Assembly (NCBI GenBank): GCA_023376005.1
Contig: CM042145.1
Coordinates: 61,521,228 to 61,585,227, forward strand
Source: Doryteuthis pealeii
Taxonomy: Eukaryota; Mollusca; Cephalopoda; Myopsida; Loliginidae
Reading direction: 5' to 3'
Length of the DNA stretch: 64,000 nt
Shown here: positions 30,226-40,772 of the stretch, piece after piece
How positions within the stretch are numbered: position 1 is the stretch's first letter
How the letters are laid out: every line of letters begins with the position of its first letter
Notes under the pieces: generated by a model
Told to the model about the DNA's origin: nothing
Databases searched by the model: none
What the model saw: the letters and a program-made list of their open reading frames with translations, nothing else
Position numbers and translations under genes: made by a program

Positions 30226-30480
30226 ATTATTTGGATTATTCGAACTACTGTCCTCATCTTTATTGTTACGTGTACAACGTTTTGGCCGATATGCCCTCCG
30301 ACCTTCTTCAGGTATTTCTTGTCGGACTCTGGAGCCTTCTCGAACTCAGAAATCCTCTTTTCGAAATCGGGAACCTTCTTGTCGTAATCGGGAACCATCA
30401 CGGATCTTTGAATTCAACCCTTTATTCAATCCACGGGAGTATCATGTTCTCATTCCGCTAACCATAGCAGGGTACAAGTG
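30204..30480 (-). mobile_element. Heptad-coding repeat with Penelope-like end
   Basis: Minus-strand frame: PDYDKKVPDFEKRISEFEK, then APESDKKYLKKVGGHIG and NVVHVTIKM. Downstream on the same strand: CTGAAGAAGG, then GGCCAAAACGTTGTACACG and ACAGTAGTTCGAATAATCC. Same family as 25925-26200 and 33056-33350. Stop-free for 65 codons in this copy. Confidence 0.55.
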
Positions 30481-30511
30481 TTAAGCTGTGTTAATTATTA
30501 TTCTATGTTAC

Positions 30512-30602
30512 CGTCGCCCTTGACCAAGATTGAACCTGCAGCCGAGAGATAAGTCACTTAGAACTGTATAAACTAAACGTCTATATCCACTACACTGTGT
30601 CC
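30512..30602 (-). repeat. tRNA-like SINE head
   Basis: Minus strand: GTGTAGTGGATATAGACG (A-box-like) and GCAGGTTCAATCTTGG (B box). Confidence 0.55.
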
Positions 30603-30734
30603 AATTGAGAGAATAACAAAATATTTAAATTTAAAAAAAGACAACTAGTTGAACATACTCGTCTACGTCGGGTAAAAGATCAAGTCTTAACTTGCATCTG
30701 GTTATAATGTGTGTATTTATATATCCGTGTGGGG

Positions 30735-31320
30735 GGGTTGGTTTGACGGCATATCAACCACAGTGGGTCATTTAATGCCGATAAAGTTTTGAAATAAATC
30801 AAGTCCTAGTGGATAATACATTTTTTTATAAATACATTTTTCTATTTAATCCATAGATGGGACCCTAACGGGTACTACCACTCCGGGTCAGAGTGGACCA
30901 GGGAGCAATGGTGATGAAGGGGGTGCTCCACATTCCCCAAACCTCCAAAACTGGGACCTCACCATCAGATAGTTTAACGTCATTCCCAAGACATGTAGAC
31001 CCTCAGTCACCGCCTTCTAGCACTCATATGATAAAAAGGGGTTGGGGGTTGCCATAAGGGCAATAGGGTTGGGAAAATCATATAGGTGCTAGGGCTTGAC
31101 GTGACCAGCCGATTGATCGGAGGGTGCCGCTCCGACCGCCCGTCTAGCCCAAGAAAGGGCCAAAGTGGAGTATTGCAAGTCATGAACTGCTCATCCACCT
31201 GGTCTCTATCCTTAAGTATCGCGGGTCGCTACCCACGGCTAACAGGTGGCCCCACTGGGGGAGTCTTACCCCTCTGCAGAGGTGCAGTCGGTGCATTCTA
31301 ACGCCCCAGCCGACAGGGCG
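30735..31320 (-). mobile_element. X retroposon, full length
   Basis: Tail GGTTTGACGGCATATCAACC to head CCCCAGCCGACAGGGCGG. All body landmarks are present. A (GT)n run follows at 31321-31337. Confidence 0.92.
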
Positions 31321-31337
31321 GTGTGTGTGTGTGTGTA

Positions 31338-31654
31338 GGATATATATGTTTGTGTTTCACATACTAAATATATACATGGAAATATTACATAGTAAAAAGG
31401 GTGTGGGGAAAGAAATTGAAAATAGTATCGGTTTTCAATGCAAGAATTAGTAAGTCATCTCTTTCGTATTTTGCTCAATGAAAAGGGTTAAATCATTTGA
31501 TTTCTCATGAGGTTAGCAAGTAAATCCTCCTGTATTCGGAATACAATCAAATAAAAGTTTAGGAAAGTATTAACCTCCCCACCCCGAAACTGTATATCCT
31601 TGAAATGTCATGTTTTTTATGATCGTTTTCCATTCTGTATATTTTTTTAAAAAA
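31338..31654. other. Unassigned spacer
   Basis: No element recognised. Confidence 0.5.
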
Positions 31655-31850
31655 AGAAAAAATGTTGAGCTGGTTTTAAATGCAATTTGAGATTTTTTAA
31701 AAGAAAAAAAATCTAAGAAATAAAAAAGCCAACTAGTTGATCTCTTACCCGACATAGATAAGTATTGCAAAACTTGGATTATATCTGGTTATGTATTTGC
31801 CTAACCCCTCCTCCACTTGCAGGAGGCAACACAAGGTCAAGTTTTATTAA
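31655..31850. repeat. Direct repeat unit, second copy, with SINE-T tail
   Basis: Contains the repeat described at 30158-30225 followed by TATTTGCCTAACCCCTCC and GCAACACAAGGTCAAG, the reverse of the SINE-T 3' tail (31790-31850). Confidence 0.65.
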
Positions 31851-31856
31851 CTGATC

Positions 31857-31912
31857 TATTTTAACGGCTTGTCAACCAGTAGAGGTTTATTTTATGCACA
31901 GAAGTTAGGGAA
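31857..31912 (-). mobile_element. X-type 3' tail fragment
   Basis: TTTTAACGGCTTGTCAACCA and GTTTATTTTATGCACAGAAG. Confidence 0.65.
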
Positions 31913-32045
31913 TCGTGTTCATTGTATGTTCATACTTACATTGTTATTATTTCTTAAGGGTTGTTTTGCATACTATCCTATTGAATACAAATGTTTTATA
32001 TACTTGGTGCCATTTAATCATAGATTTAAGTACTTATCTTGATAT

Positions 32046-32175
32046 AAATCTATTAATAATAGAGATTGGGTGTATTTCTATCTGTAACCAAAACTACTTT
32101 TCAGTTTACATCACAATAATTGTGTAAGTCTATTAATGAGTATTTAATTTATAGTCAAAATCGTTAATACATAGA
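32046..32175 (+). mobile_element. HelA diverged subfamily, 5' fragment
   Basis: TCTATTAATAATAGAGATTG, CTGTAACCAAAACTAC, GAGTATTTAATTTATAGTCA align with the 61207 copy. Confidence 0.65.
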
Positions 32176-32845
32176 ATGAAAACAACCCTGTGTTATATAC
32201 ACTCAAAATTTGAATAAGCAATTTTTAAGATTGTTTTTTTGTTTTGTTTTTTGTTTTGCTCTCGCCCCCTCCTTTTTTTTTCAGTAACAAGAAGTTAACT
32301 AAAAAGTTTAAAAATGAATAAATACGATTTTGTGTAAAATTTATGTGTAATATATATTCAAACTAATTAATATATGCACATATTTTTATTTTTTTTTAAT
32401 TTATCTATTTTTTTACTCCTTTTAATAAATTTGATTTTACTTACTTATGATACAAACCCTCTCACATTGATTTTTTGATTCTCACCACCCTCAGTCAATA
32501 TCTTCCAAAAATTAATTTTACACCACCCAGAAGGCGTTTTGGGTTTTTTGTTTGTTTTTTGTCGGTTTTTTTTTTTGGGGGGGGGGTAGTAATCTATAAT
32601 AATAGTTATATGGTTTTAAGTAATTTCTAATAATTCTTAGAAAACAATATGCAAACAAATGACTATTATCAAATAGAAATAATTACTTGAAACCATATCA
32701 TTAGGTAGGAATATTTGAAGCCATACAACTGTGCGCAATTTTTTATGAAATAGGAAAACGTGATATATAAATGTGTGCAAATAAATCTCTTGAAAAACAA
32801 CTACAAAAATGTAAATATTAATATACAATGAACGCGAATCCCTAA
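32176..32845. other. Unassigned AT-rich spacer
   Basis: T-rich with a T run followed by a G run at 32560-32587. No coding sequence. Confidence 0.55.
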
Positions 32846-32902
32846 TCTTCGGCATTAAATAACCCATAATGAGTTAAGTCGTTAAACAACCAAACCAAAC
32901 CA
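32846..32902 (+). mobile_element. X-type 3' tail fragment
   Basis: TCTTCGGCATTAAATAACCC, GTCGTTAAACAACC and AAACCAAACC. Confidence 0.75.
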
Positions 32903-33055
32903 TGTACAATCCAAGCAAAAAGTAGTTTTATCAAACTCTAAACCGGGGGGGGGGGCTGCTTTTGAAGTTGACAATCAATTGATAAAAATAAAAGTAAACT
33001 TTATTTTCATCGTTTGATATTTGTTATACGGGTTCAAATCCTGGACAAATCTATT

Positions 33056-33350
33056 TGCATTATTTAGATTATTCGGACTACTGTCCTCATCTTTATTGCT
33101 ATATCCACAAGAACGATAATAACATAGAATACTTAACATAGCTTAACACTTGTACCCAGTCATGGTTAACAGAATGAGAACAGTACCCTACATACACACC
33201 GGAGATTGAATAAAGGGTTCGGTTCGAAGTTCTATGAGGGTTTCCGAGTACGACAAGAAACACCTGAAGGCAGAGGGATACATCGGCTGAAACTTTGTAT
33301 ATATAAAAATAAAGATAATAGGACAATAGTCCGAATAATGCAAATTATTA
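33056..33350. mobile_element. Inverted pair of Penelope-like ends
   Basis: Left arm GATTATTCGGACTACTGTCC on plus; right arm the reverse of it (GGACAATAGTCCGAATAAT). Between them lies GAGTACGACAAGAAACACCTG, the heptad/pLTR motif of 30204-30480. The whole unit is a ~295-bp foldback. Confidence 0.55.
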
Positions 33351-33389
33351 AGTCTAATCTAAAAAATTCAGACAAAAAGCTATCTGCAT

Positions 33390-33592
33390 TAAATACACTT
33401 GGGAAAGCATGCGTCAAACTATTCTCTCCCCAGTGATGGGTAAATAGCAGGACAGACTGGGCACTTTAACCTTGGTATGGCACCCGGTTTAGGGGAGGGA
33501 GAGCTCTTAATTCAAGCGTTTTGACTGTGCCTAAAAATTTACCTTGTGTCACATCCTGTTCGTGCAGAGGGGTTGGGTAAATATATACATGT
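33390..33592 (+). repeat. SINE-T, 3' part
   Basis: GATGGGTAAATAGCAGGACAG, ACTTTAACCTTGG, CACATCCTGTTCGTGCAGAG and GGGTTGGGTAAATATATAC match 3970-4077. Confidence 0.75.
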
Positions 33593-33620
33593 ATCAAACC
33601 ATTTACTTTTGTCGATTGAT

Positions 33621-33728
33621 GCTTAAGGACTGCTGAGCAGTCCATGACTTATAACACTCCACTTTGGCCTTTTATTTGGGATAGACGGTTGGGGGTGGGT
33701 CCCCTCTGATCAATTGGTCATGCCAAAC
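33621..33728 (+). mobile_element. X internal fragment
   Basis: GATGCTTAAGGACTGCTGAG, CACTCCACTTTGGCC, TCCCCTCTGATCAATTGG. Confidence 0.75.
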
Positions 33729-34005
33729 CATTTTACTGATTTGATACCTTAATTCGCTGAAGAGTTTAACTCGTCAAATTTAAATGGCTTGTCAGAAAGT
33801 CTCTTATTATATGTGCTTGATCGGTGATAATTGTAACTCCACATTTGCCAAGATGAAATATACATTAATAATTTCAAACAGTTTCTCTGTCCTCTATTGA
33901 AGTCGACCGACTAAATTTCGTATTCATACTTATTTAACCTGAGTAAAAGTTTAAGCATACAATCATTTCTTTCTCATAGGAAAATATGTCTAGAAAATAC
34001 ATTTA

Positions 34006-34066
34006 GATTGGTTTTAATAGCATTTCAACTTGTCTAGGGTTATTTCATGCCTTGAGGTTAAAGGAA
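34006..34066 (-). mobile_element. X-type 3' tail fragment
   Basis: TTGGTTTTAATAGCATTTCA then GTTATTTCATGCC. Confidence 0.6.
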
Positions 34067-34091
34067 TTGGGTTCATTATACGTTTTTTAAT

Positions 34092-34345
34092 GGCCGGTTT
34101 AGCTCAGTCGGTAGAGCACTCACCAAGGAATCGCAAGGTTCTAGTTTCGATACCGGTCCCCGCCAACTCGGCGTCTGAGTAGCACAGTTTGGGTAATATG
34201 ATCTGTGCAGTAGAGTGGTTAGCTGACGGTAGGTATGACGCTCTACCTCAGAAGAAACAATCTCCCTAGTCTATCGCTAGCGAAAAAGGATAAACTCCCT
34301 CGTTATTCGGCTGATACCGACAATAGGCCACTCCGCCAACTTTTT
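34092..34345 (+). repeat. SINE-L, full length
   Basis: GGCCGGTTTAGCTCAGTCGG (A box), GTTTCGATACCGG (B box), and a body with an extra GTTTGGGTAATAT insertion after GTAGCACA. Lies tail to tail with the next copy. Confidence 0.9.
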
Positions 34346-34403
34346 ATGCGTTTATATTGGCATTTTTGTGTATATTCTTTTAGAGATTTTGCACAGTTAT
34401 ATA

Positions 34404-34668
34404 AAGTAAGTAAGTAAAGTAAAGTCGTCGGGGCGGCCTAAAGTCGGTATCAGCCAGTCAGCGAGGGAGTCTATCCCCTTTTCAATAGCGCTAGACCAAG
34501 GAGATTATTTTTAGCATCTGAGGTGGAGCACCACACCTACCATCAGCTCCTTACTTTACCGCACCGATCCCTGTGCTACTCATATGCTGAGTTGGCGAGG
34601 ACCGGTATCGAACTAGGAACCTTGTGGTTTCTAGCCGAACGCTCTACCGACTGAGCTAACCTGGCCCA
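34404..34668 (-). repeat. SINE-L, full length
   Basis: Tail GTAAGTAAGTAAAGTAAAG, body, B box GGTATCGAACTAGGAACC (reverse), A box CTACCGACTGAGCTAACC (reverse). Very close to the 2594 copy, so probably young. Confidence 0.93.
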
Positions 34669-34714
34669 TAAATAATTTGCACATAGTTGTATTGTTTCAA
34701 GTATTCCTATCTAA

Positions 34715-35332
34715 TCTTCTTATTATAATGGAGATTGTGGGTTTGTCTGTCTGTAACCGAAACTACACAAGTCACAATTCTCTTTGTTATTTACACACAT
34801 TCTCCATGATTTTATTTTTTATTTAAACCTCAATTATTAGTAAAAATTGTTTTACATCATTAAGACTGTTAACAATATCTACATACTAATAACATGCAAT
34901 TATATTTATATATTCAACGAAATAGCGGTTTCCAGTGTGAATGGGAAGGCTAATTTGCATATTGATCTTAAAAAATTTGATTTTAATAAATATATGCTTA
35001 GTATTATTGATTTCTAATTGTTTGGTTTTATCTTAATAAATATGAGCAAAAATCTCGGGGATAAATCTTAACAGAAATCTATTAACATAAAGAAATAACT
35101 GTAATTTTATTCTTTTCTTCCTATTTTAACTAAATAGTTAAATTAGGGAAATTTACCACTGAAAGACGGGAGTAAGGGAAAATGGTGGAACAGTTAGTTT
35201 CAAAGTTGTTCTATGTTCCAAATATTTTTATCTAAATTCTTATTCAGTTTCATTAGCCTTTCTAATTTAACATGATATTTTATTATATTAAAACTTAAAT
35301 ACTTGCACCCGGAGGGTGCATATATTTGCTAG
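34715..35332 (+). mobile_element. Helitron-like element HelA (full length)
   Basis: A|TCTTCTTATTATAATGGAG (a TTC duplication at the 5' end) ... ACTTGCACCCGGAGGGTGCA, TATATTTGCTAG|T. Left flank CCTATCTAA matches the repeat TTTCAAGTATTCCTATCTAA at 46085-46114, a paralogous empty site, supporting precise A|T insertion. Confidence 0.93.
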
Positions 35333-35369
35333 TACTAATAATGAATAGAAATGATTACTTGAAAAATAA

Positions 35370-35505
35370 CATTTATAAGAAATAAGAATTCTGCGGATGA
35401 GCAACACGAAATAATCAGGATTTACATGTTTGTATTTCATCTTGAAAGATTTGGACAGTCTCATTTTTAACTAGGGGATGTTGCAAAATAACGATAGCAA
35501 GATTA
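35370..35505 (-). mobile_element. HelB fragment
   Basis: GGATGAGCAACACGAAATAATCAGG, GGACAGTCTCATTTTTAAC match the HelB 5' region. Confidence 0.75.
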
Positions 35506-36034
35506 AACAACATATAAAGATAACCAACACCAGTGAGAATACAATATTTTTTATCCTTTAAATAAACTAAGATACCTCGTATTCGTGTTTGAAGATGTTA
35601 TTAGACTAGTAATTGACTTAATTGATAAACAAACCACATCACTTGGCAAAGCCTTTTTAACTTCAGGCGCCGTAAAACTGGAGTTCACTGTCTTTGAAAT
35701 CAAATCGACTTTTGAATCTTTGAGGTTTTATAATAGACTCCAGTTGTGGCGACACTAAGCCACCAGAACGATTGTTTTTGACCAATTAAAGATAGGAAAC
35801 TTTCGATTACGTTTGAAGTAAGGTTCATGTTGATAGGAGGCGAGGAAAAACGTTTGAATGTTTACATATTTATTTCTTAATTACCGACTTTATCTTTCAT
35901 TTGATAAACTTGTTGCGATGTTGACGTATTTCATCTTGTAAAGACGTAATTGTATTGAAATTGTTTCATTTCACATAAATCAAATATCATTTGCATTCAT
36001 AGACTCTGACCCATAATTCATATTTTTGGCAGTG
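35506..36034. other. Unassigned spacer
   Basis: No recurrent element or coding sequence seen. Confidence 0.5.
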
Positions 36035-36120
36035 TATATATATTTACCAATCCCTTCGTACGAGCAGGATGCGACACAAGGTCAATTTCTTAAGCGGGGT
36101 TTAATAGAATTAAAATATAC
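36035..36120 (-). repeat. SINE-T 3' tail fragment
   Basis: ATATTTACCAATCCCTTCGT, GAGCAGGATGCGACACAAGG. Confidence 0.7.
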
Positions 36121-36367
36121 ATAGAAATAGCATTCAAATTCTACTTAAAAAGGTCAAAAGTAAAAAATTAATACACCTTGGTTTTCGCCCCCATCACCCA
36201 CCCACCTACACAGGCGACGCTGGGTAGCCGTTTCTACTTATCTTATAATTTCATCTTAAAATAAATTAAGTCTTGTTTTTTTTTTATATATTAAATGTGA
36301 ATTACTTAGATTTAGGAGTAGTTATTTAATGTTTAAGTTCGGAAATTTAAATTCTGTACTCTTTTAG

Positions 36368-36412
36368 GGATTACTTCTTCTACAGTCAGCGTATTCTAAG
36401 CCACGCCGACAG
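36368..36412 (-). mobile_element. X head fragment
   Basis: CTACAGTCAGCGTATTCTAA and GCCACGCCGACAG. Confidence 0.65.
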
Positions 36413-36439
36413 TGTGCATATCAAAAGTTAATGTTAAAG

Positions 36440-36540
36440 AACCTAGTCTGCCCTACGATTTACCCATAGCGCTAATACAGTGGCATTCAACTAATCTCCC
36501 TCTAGCTATGTGAAATGCAAACAGCCTCCCCCAGGACAAA
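36440..36540 (-). repeat. SINE-T fragment
   Basis: CTGCCCTACGATTTACCC, CATTCAACTAATC, TATGTGAAATGCAAACAGCC, CCCAGGAC. Internal parts are deleted. Confidence 0.65.
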
Positions 36541-36629
36541 CACATGATAGTGAATGAAACATTAAATTTATTTAAATAAAATCAGGGATTTTATCAAAAG
36601 GTTGCTTGTCTTTCTAAACATTCAACAAT

Positions 36630-36745
36630 ATGGAGGCGCCTGTTGTGTAATGGTTACCGCCATTGGAAATGGACTCGACGACACGAATTCAAATCATGTA
36701 CGAAGCTGTTTGCATTTACAAATACCACTAATACCCGTGGGAAAG
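36630..36745 (+). repeat. SINE-T head
   Basis: GGAGGCGCCTGTTGTGTAATG and GGTTACCGCC (A box), GAATTCAAATCATGTACG (B box), CTGTTTGCATTTACA. Confidence 0.8.
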
Positions 36746-36964
36746 GTATTGTAGTTTCCATTTAGGTTGATGTTAAAGATTTCTTGAATCCAACGATGAT
36801 TTTCTTGGTTTGGGATTCTCATAACTGCGCTTTCTACTGCCAATTATTGTCTTGTCCACAAATAACCATTTTCTGTGTTGAGCAAGAAAAGGGAGAAAAG
36901 TGTTTAAATTCTGAACGATGTTGCTTTTTTTGTATGTTCATGTGAAACTCATTTTCATGACCTT

Positions 36965-37195
36965 TTTAAGGCCCTGTCATCTGGAGAAGTAGAATACACC
37001 GACTGCACCTCTGCAGGGGGATAAGACCTCCCCCCCCCGCCCAATGGGGCCCACTTGTTGACCGTGAGTGGCAACCCATGATGCTCAGCAGTCCATAACT
37101 TGTAACACTCCACTTTGGCCTTTACTTGGTATACACGGACGGTTGGGGTGGCCCCCTCTTATCAATTGACTGGTCATGTCAAGCCATTGACCTAA
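36965..37195 (+). mobile_element. X retroposon, 5' half
   Basis: Head GGCCCTGTCATCTGGAGAAG, CACCGACTGCACCTCTGCAG, CACTCCACTTTGGCC, ending at GGTCATGTCAAGCC where a tRNA-like unit follows. A C run at 37030-37040. Confidence 0.85.
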
Positions 37196-37202
37196 TGCCT
37201 AA

Positions 37203-37398
37203 AGTAATGGACTGCAACATAGTATTGTTAGAGTTCGAACTCCAGGTTCACTTTTTGACTTGGAGAAAGGTATGAACTCTCTCAACCCCAGCTATGGGTT
37301 ATATAGTCCCAATACTGTTCTTTTACAAGGATGACTTTGGCATTAAATAACCCATTAAGTTTAATATGCCATTAAAACAACGAAACAAAACCAACCCC
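37203..37398 (+). repeat. tRNA-like SINE (SINE-G) joined to the X-type 3' tail
   Basis: GTAATGGACTGCAACATAGT (A-box-like), AGAGTTCGAACTCCAGG (B box), AAAGGTATGAACTCTC, then GGGTTATATAG and the tail TTTGGCATTAAATAACCCAT, AATATGCCATTAAAACAACG. The head matches 26228-26340; the tail is that of X. Confidence 0.6.
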
Positions 37399-37417
37399 TT
37401 GTTAGTGTTTTTTTTCA

Positions 37418-37890
37418 CCTCAGAAACGCATTCCAGTCTATGCGGCTAACCGTTTGCAATGCTTGGTTAAAATGCTTTTGAACTATGGCTTCACCATCAA
37501 ATACCAATCGACCAATAAAATCGGTCAAGCAGATTCATTGTCAAGACTCATGGAGTCCTCGTAACAAACAACCGGAAGACGCCGATGCAGTCACAGTATC
37601 AGTGGAACCGGAAGTCAGTACAGTGTAAGCATCTACAAACAGATCACTGACAGTTATTGCAGCAATTGTGCGTGAAATTACTGCCTTTGATCCATTACTA
37701 CAAAATAATTATTTATATCCACTGCAAACTTCAACTTCTCTACCAACTTCTTTGTCTGAAGTCTATGGTTGTGTTCTTTTCGCTGAACCTTTTGGTAGTA
37801 CCATTGAAACTGCAAACCCAAGTGCTTAATTTCATTCATGGGAATCATGTAATGATGCTGGCTCGATTAAAACAATTGACGTTGTAGGCA
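37418..37890 (+). pseudogene. Ty3/gypsy pol relic: RNase H end and integrase zinc-binding region
   Basis: First frame: RIPVYAANRLQCLVKMLLNY, GFTIKYQSTNKIGQADSLSR, LM. This is the end of the RNase H domain of Ty3/gypsy elements (RLQRW...Y..KIGQADALSRL). A stop at about 37562 and frame changes follow (PEDADAVTVSVEPEV; AIVREITAFDPLLQ; then VVPLKLQTQVLNFIHGNH), the last matching the start of the H2C2 zinc-binding segment before integrase. Protease, reverse transcriptase and the integrase core are missing. A decayed retrotransposon, not a host gene. Confidence 0.85.
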
Positions 37891-37964
37891 AATATCTATA
37901 TGTGATGTGCGGGATCCATTAGGAAATGTGTGTATGGTCAATTTAGTGGAATAGTAGTGTAAAT

Positions 37965-38363
37965 TGTAATATCCGTCATGTACTTATCCTTATCACTTCT
38001 CTGGGCTGGATCTAGTTGTTAGGCTCTGTTATTCTGGATCAGAGTAGCTGGGTTTCTGTCCGTTGATGGCATTCTCGTTGTTCTTTGAGTCTAGAGCAAT
38101 TTGGGAATGCATCGTCTTGTGTCCTTGCTTAGTTTTTGATAATGTTATAGGTGATATACCCTATAGACTAATGGAATGCGCCGACGGTTACTATAAGTAA
38201 CAGGGACAATTATGGTTTGCAGAATAAGCCAATGCGCGTCAGCTCATAACTCTATTGTCGGACGTATTTCCCACTTCTCTGTACTGTAATTGTCTACTCT
38301 TTTGTTAATACATTTTCCTACATTTGTTTTGTTCTTATTTGACCCCTTAAAACCCCACAACAG
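37965..38363 (+). mobile_element. Possible LTR downstream of the gypsy relic
   Basis: Begins TGTAATATCCGTCATG and ends CCCCACAACA (TG...CA), about 400 bp, on the same strand and soon after the pol relic. No target-site duplication and no second copy was found, so the limits are guesses. Confidence 0.3.
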
Positions 38364-38578
38364 ATAACAAACACAAGACGTTTTTGTTGTTTTTTTTTTG
38401 GGGGGTGAGTTTTTTTTATTTTATTTTACCTCCAAGTAAAAATACCTTAGAGATCACGTATATCTTGTCTTTTCTCTTCAAACACTCAGCCCTGAATGCG
38501 AACTCTTCATTCTTTCTTTCTCTTAACCCTTTTCCTGATACCTGCGTTTCGGAAATGATTAGACGTAGACTTCAATCA
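38364..38578. other. Unassigned spacer with T/G run
   Basis: T run then G run at 38390-38405. Nothing else recognised. Confidence 0.5.
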
Positions 38579-38615
38579 AGCGCCAATCAGCTAAAATGCA
38601 AATATAAGAGTGGCA
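38579..38615 (+). promoter_or_regulatory. Promoter-like cluster: CCAAT box, octamer, TATA-like
   Basis: Within 37 bp: CCAATCAG, ATGCAAAT (octamer) and ATATAAGAG in the order and close spacing seen at some RNA polymerase II promoters. It lies in a short non-repetitive stretch. No ORF of note follows before the tetranucleotide satellite. May be coincidental. Confidence 0.25.
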
Positions 38616-38972
38616 GGAATAATTAACGAGGTAGAAATGGGTCAAGCCTTCAGTCAGAAACAGACAGTTGTGGATTAAAAGTTATCGAACACTCCCCCCC
38701 CCCCCAAAGAAAAGTATTCTGTTCCTTCCCTCGAGTCTTTGATAGACGTTTCTACTTTTGCAGATCAAATTTGAATGTTTATGCAAGAAAAGAAAAAAGA
38801 AACAAAATCTGCATTCACAATATTTTCTTTAATTGAACAATCAAATAACTGAATAGCGGAATATTGGAAAATATTTCCATTTATATAATTTTGCCAATTT
38901 TTACCAAAATTTCATAAAATTCATTTTCATTTTTTGTTCATTCTTTTTTGTTACTTACTTTTCTTTTATGAA

Positions 38973-40245
38973 TTATGAATGAGGAAGAAATGAATGAATG
39001 AAAATGAATGAATGAATGAATGAGGAAGAAATGAATGAATGAGGAAGAATAAATAATGAATGAATGAATGAATGAGGAAGAAAATGAATGAATGAATGAA
39101 TGAGAAGAAATAAAATGAATGAATGAATGAATGAGGAAGAATAAAATGAATGAATGAATGAATGAGGAAGAAATAAAATGAATGAATGAATGAGGAAGAA
39201 ATAAAATGAATGAATGAATGAATGAATGAAATGAATGAATGAATGAATGAATGAATGAATGAAATGAATGAATGAATGAATGAATGAATGAATGAATGAA
39301 TGAATGAAATAAAATGAATGAATGAATGAAGAAAATGAATGAATGAATGAATGAGGAAGAAATGAATGAATGAATGAATGAGAAGAAATAAAATGAATGA
39401 ATGAATGAATGAGGAAGAAATAAAATGAATGATGAATGAATGAAATTAAAATGAAATGAATGAATGAATGAGAAAGAATAAAATGAATGAATGAATGAAT
39501 GAGAAGAAAATAAAATGAATGATGAATGAATGAAATGAGAAAGAAAAAATGAATATGAATGAATGAATGAATGAGAAGAAATAAAATGAATATGAATGAA
39601 TGAATGAATGAGAAAGAAATAAAATGAATGAATGAATGATGAAAGAAATAAAATGAATATTGAAATGAATGAATGAATATAAATGGAATGAATGAAATGA
39701 ATGAATGAATGAATGAAGAAAGAAATAAAATGAATATTGAATGAATGAATGAATGAGAAAAGAAATAAAATGAATATTGAATGAATGAATGAATGAGAAG
39801 AAATAAAAATGATATTGAATGAATGAATGAATGAGAAGAAAATAAAATGAATATTGAATGAATGAATGAATGAGAAAGAAATAAAATGAATGAATGAATG
39901 AAATAAAATGAATGAATGAATATGAAGAAATAAAATGAAATGAATGAATGAATGAATGAGAAGAAATAAAATGAATGAATGAATGAATGAATGAATGAAT
40001 GATGAAAGAAATAAAATGAAATTGAATGAATGAATGAATGAGAAAGAAATAAAATGAATATTGAATGAATGAATGAATGAGAAGAAATAAAATGAATATG
40101 AATGAATGAATGAATAAAATGAATAAAATGAATGAATGAATGAATGAAATGAATGAATGAATGAAATAAAATGAATATTGAAAATGAATGAATGACGAAG
40201 AAATAAATGAATATTGAAGAATGAATGAATGAGAAGAAATGAAAT
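38973..40245. repeat. Tetranucleotide satellite (TGAA)n with higher-order pattern
   Basis: About 1.27 kb of GAAT/TGAA repeats, interrupted at intervals of roughly 30-40 bp by GAGAAGAAATAAAA and TATTGA blocks, giving a second-level periodicity. The 443-codon reverse-strand ORF (HSFIHSFI...) is an artefact of the repeat lacking stop triplets in that frame. Confidence 0.97.
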
Positions 40246-40385
40246 GTTTTTAATTGGTGTTAGAAACAACCCATTTTATGTAATGTCAATCTGTCTTGAG
40301 CTATTTCCTATCTAGAGGTTAAATAATTACCTTCTTCTTGGGGTCCTTTTTGCACACAGAAGATATAAATTATTCCAATTGCATA

Positions 40386-40594
40386 TGCGATTACGATTAA
40401 GTCACGTAAAAAGCACCGGTTTCCGATTGGTCACCGGAGTTAAGCATCTGTAATCCTGCTCAATACTTAATTGGGTGACCACTCTAATAACGGCTGGTAC
40501 TGTAAATAACATGAGTCCTTTGTTTATAAAAATGATTTGATTCAGCATTGAATGAGTCGAAAAAGCGCTGATATGCCGTAAAACAACCAATCAA
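40386..40594 (+). repeat. 5S-rRNA-derived SINE with X-type tail
   Basis: 40386-40505 follows 5S rRNA: TACGATTAAGTCACGT, CACCGGTTTCCGATTGG, TCACCGGAGTTAAGCAT (box A), CAATACTTAATTGGGTGACC (box C region), GGCTGGTACTGTAA. It is too diverged for a working 5S gene. Then a tail GCATTGAATGAGTCG, GCTGATATGCCGTAAAACAA, CCAATC, the same 3' end as X. HelA begins directly after it. Confidence 0.88.
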
Positions 40595-40772
40595 TCTTAT
40601 TATAATTGAGATTATGTAACGGTCTGTAACCGAAACTACGTCACGATTTCCTTAGTTATTTAAGTTATTTTCTCAACGATTATTCAATCTACTTATTAAC
40701 AATGTCTATTAAATTCTAGCTGAGTTAGATTTTCCACAAGACTGCCAATAGTATTCATGCATTTAAAATCTT

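Noticed and set aside
38938..40269. 443-codon reverse-strand ORF rich in H, S, F, I
   Set aside because: It is a direct translation of the TGAA satellite, which lacks stop triplets in that frame; no start context or domain.
40386..40505. Functional 5S rRNA gene
   Set aside because: Many substitutions from any 5S sequence, no T-run terminator at the expected end, and it runs into a retroposon tail.
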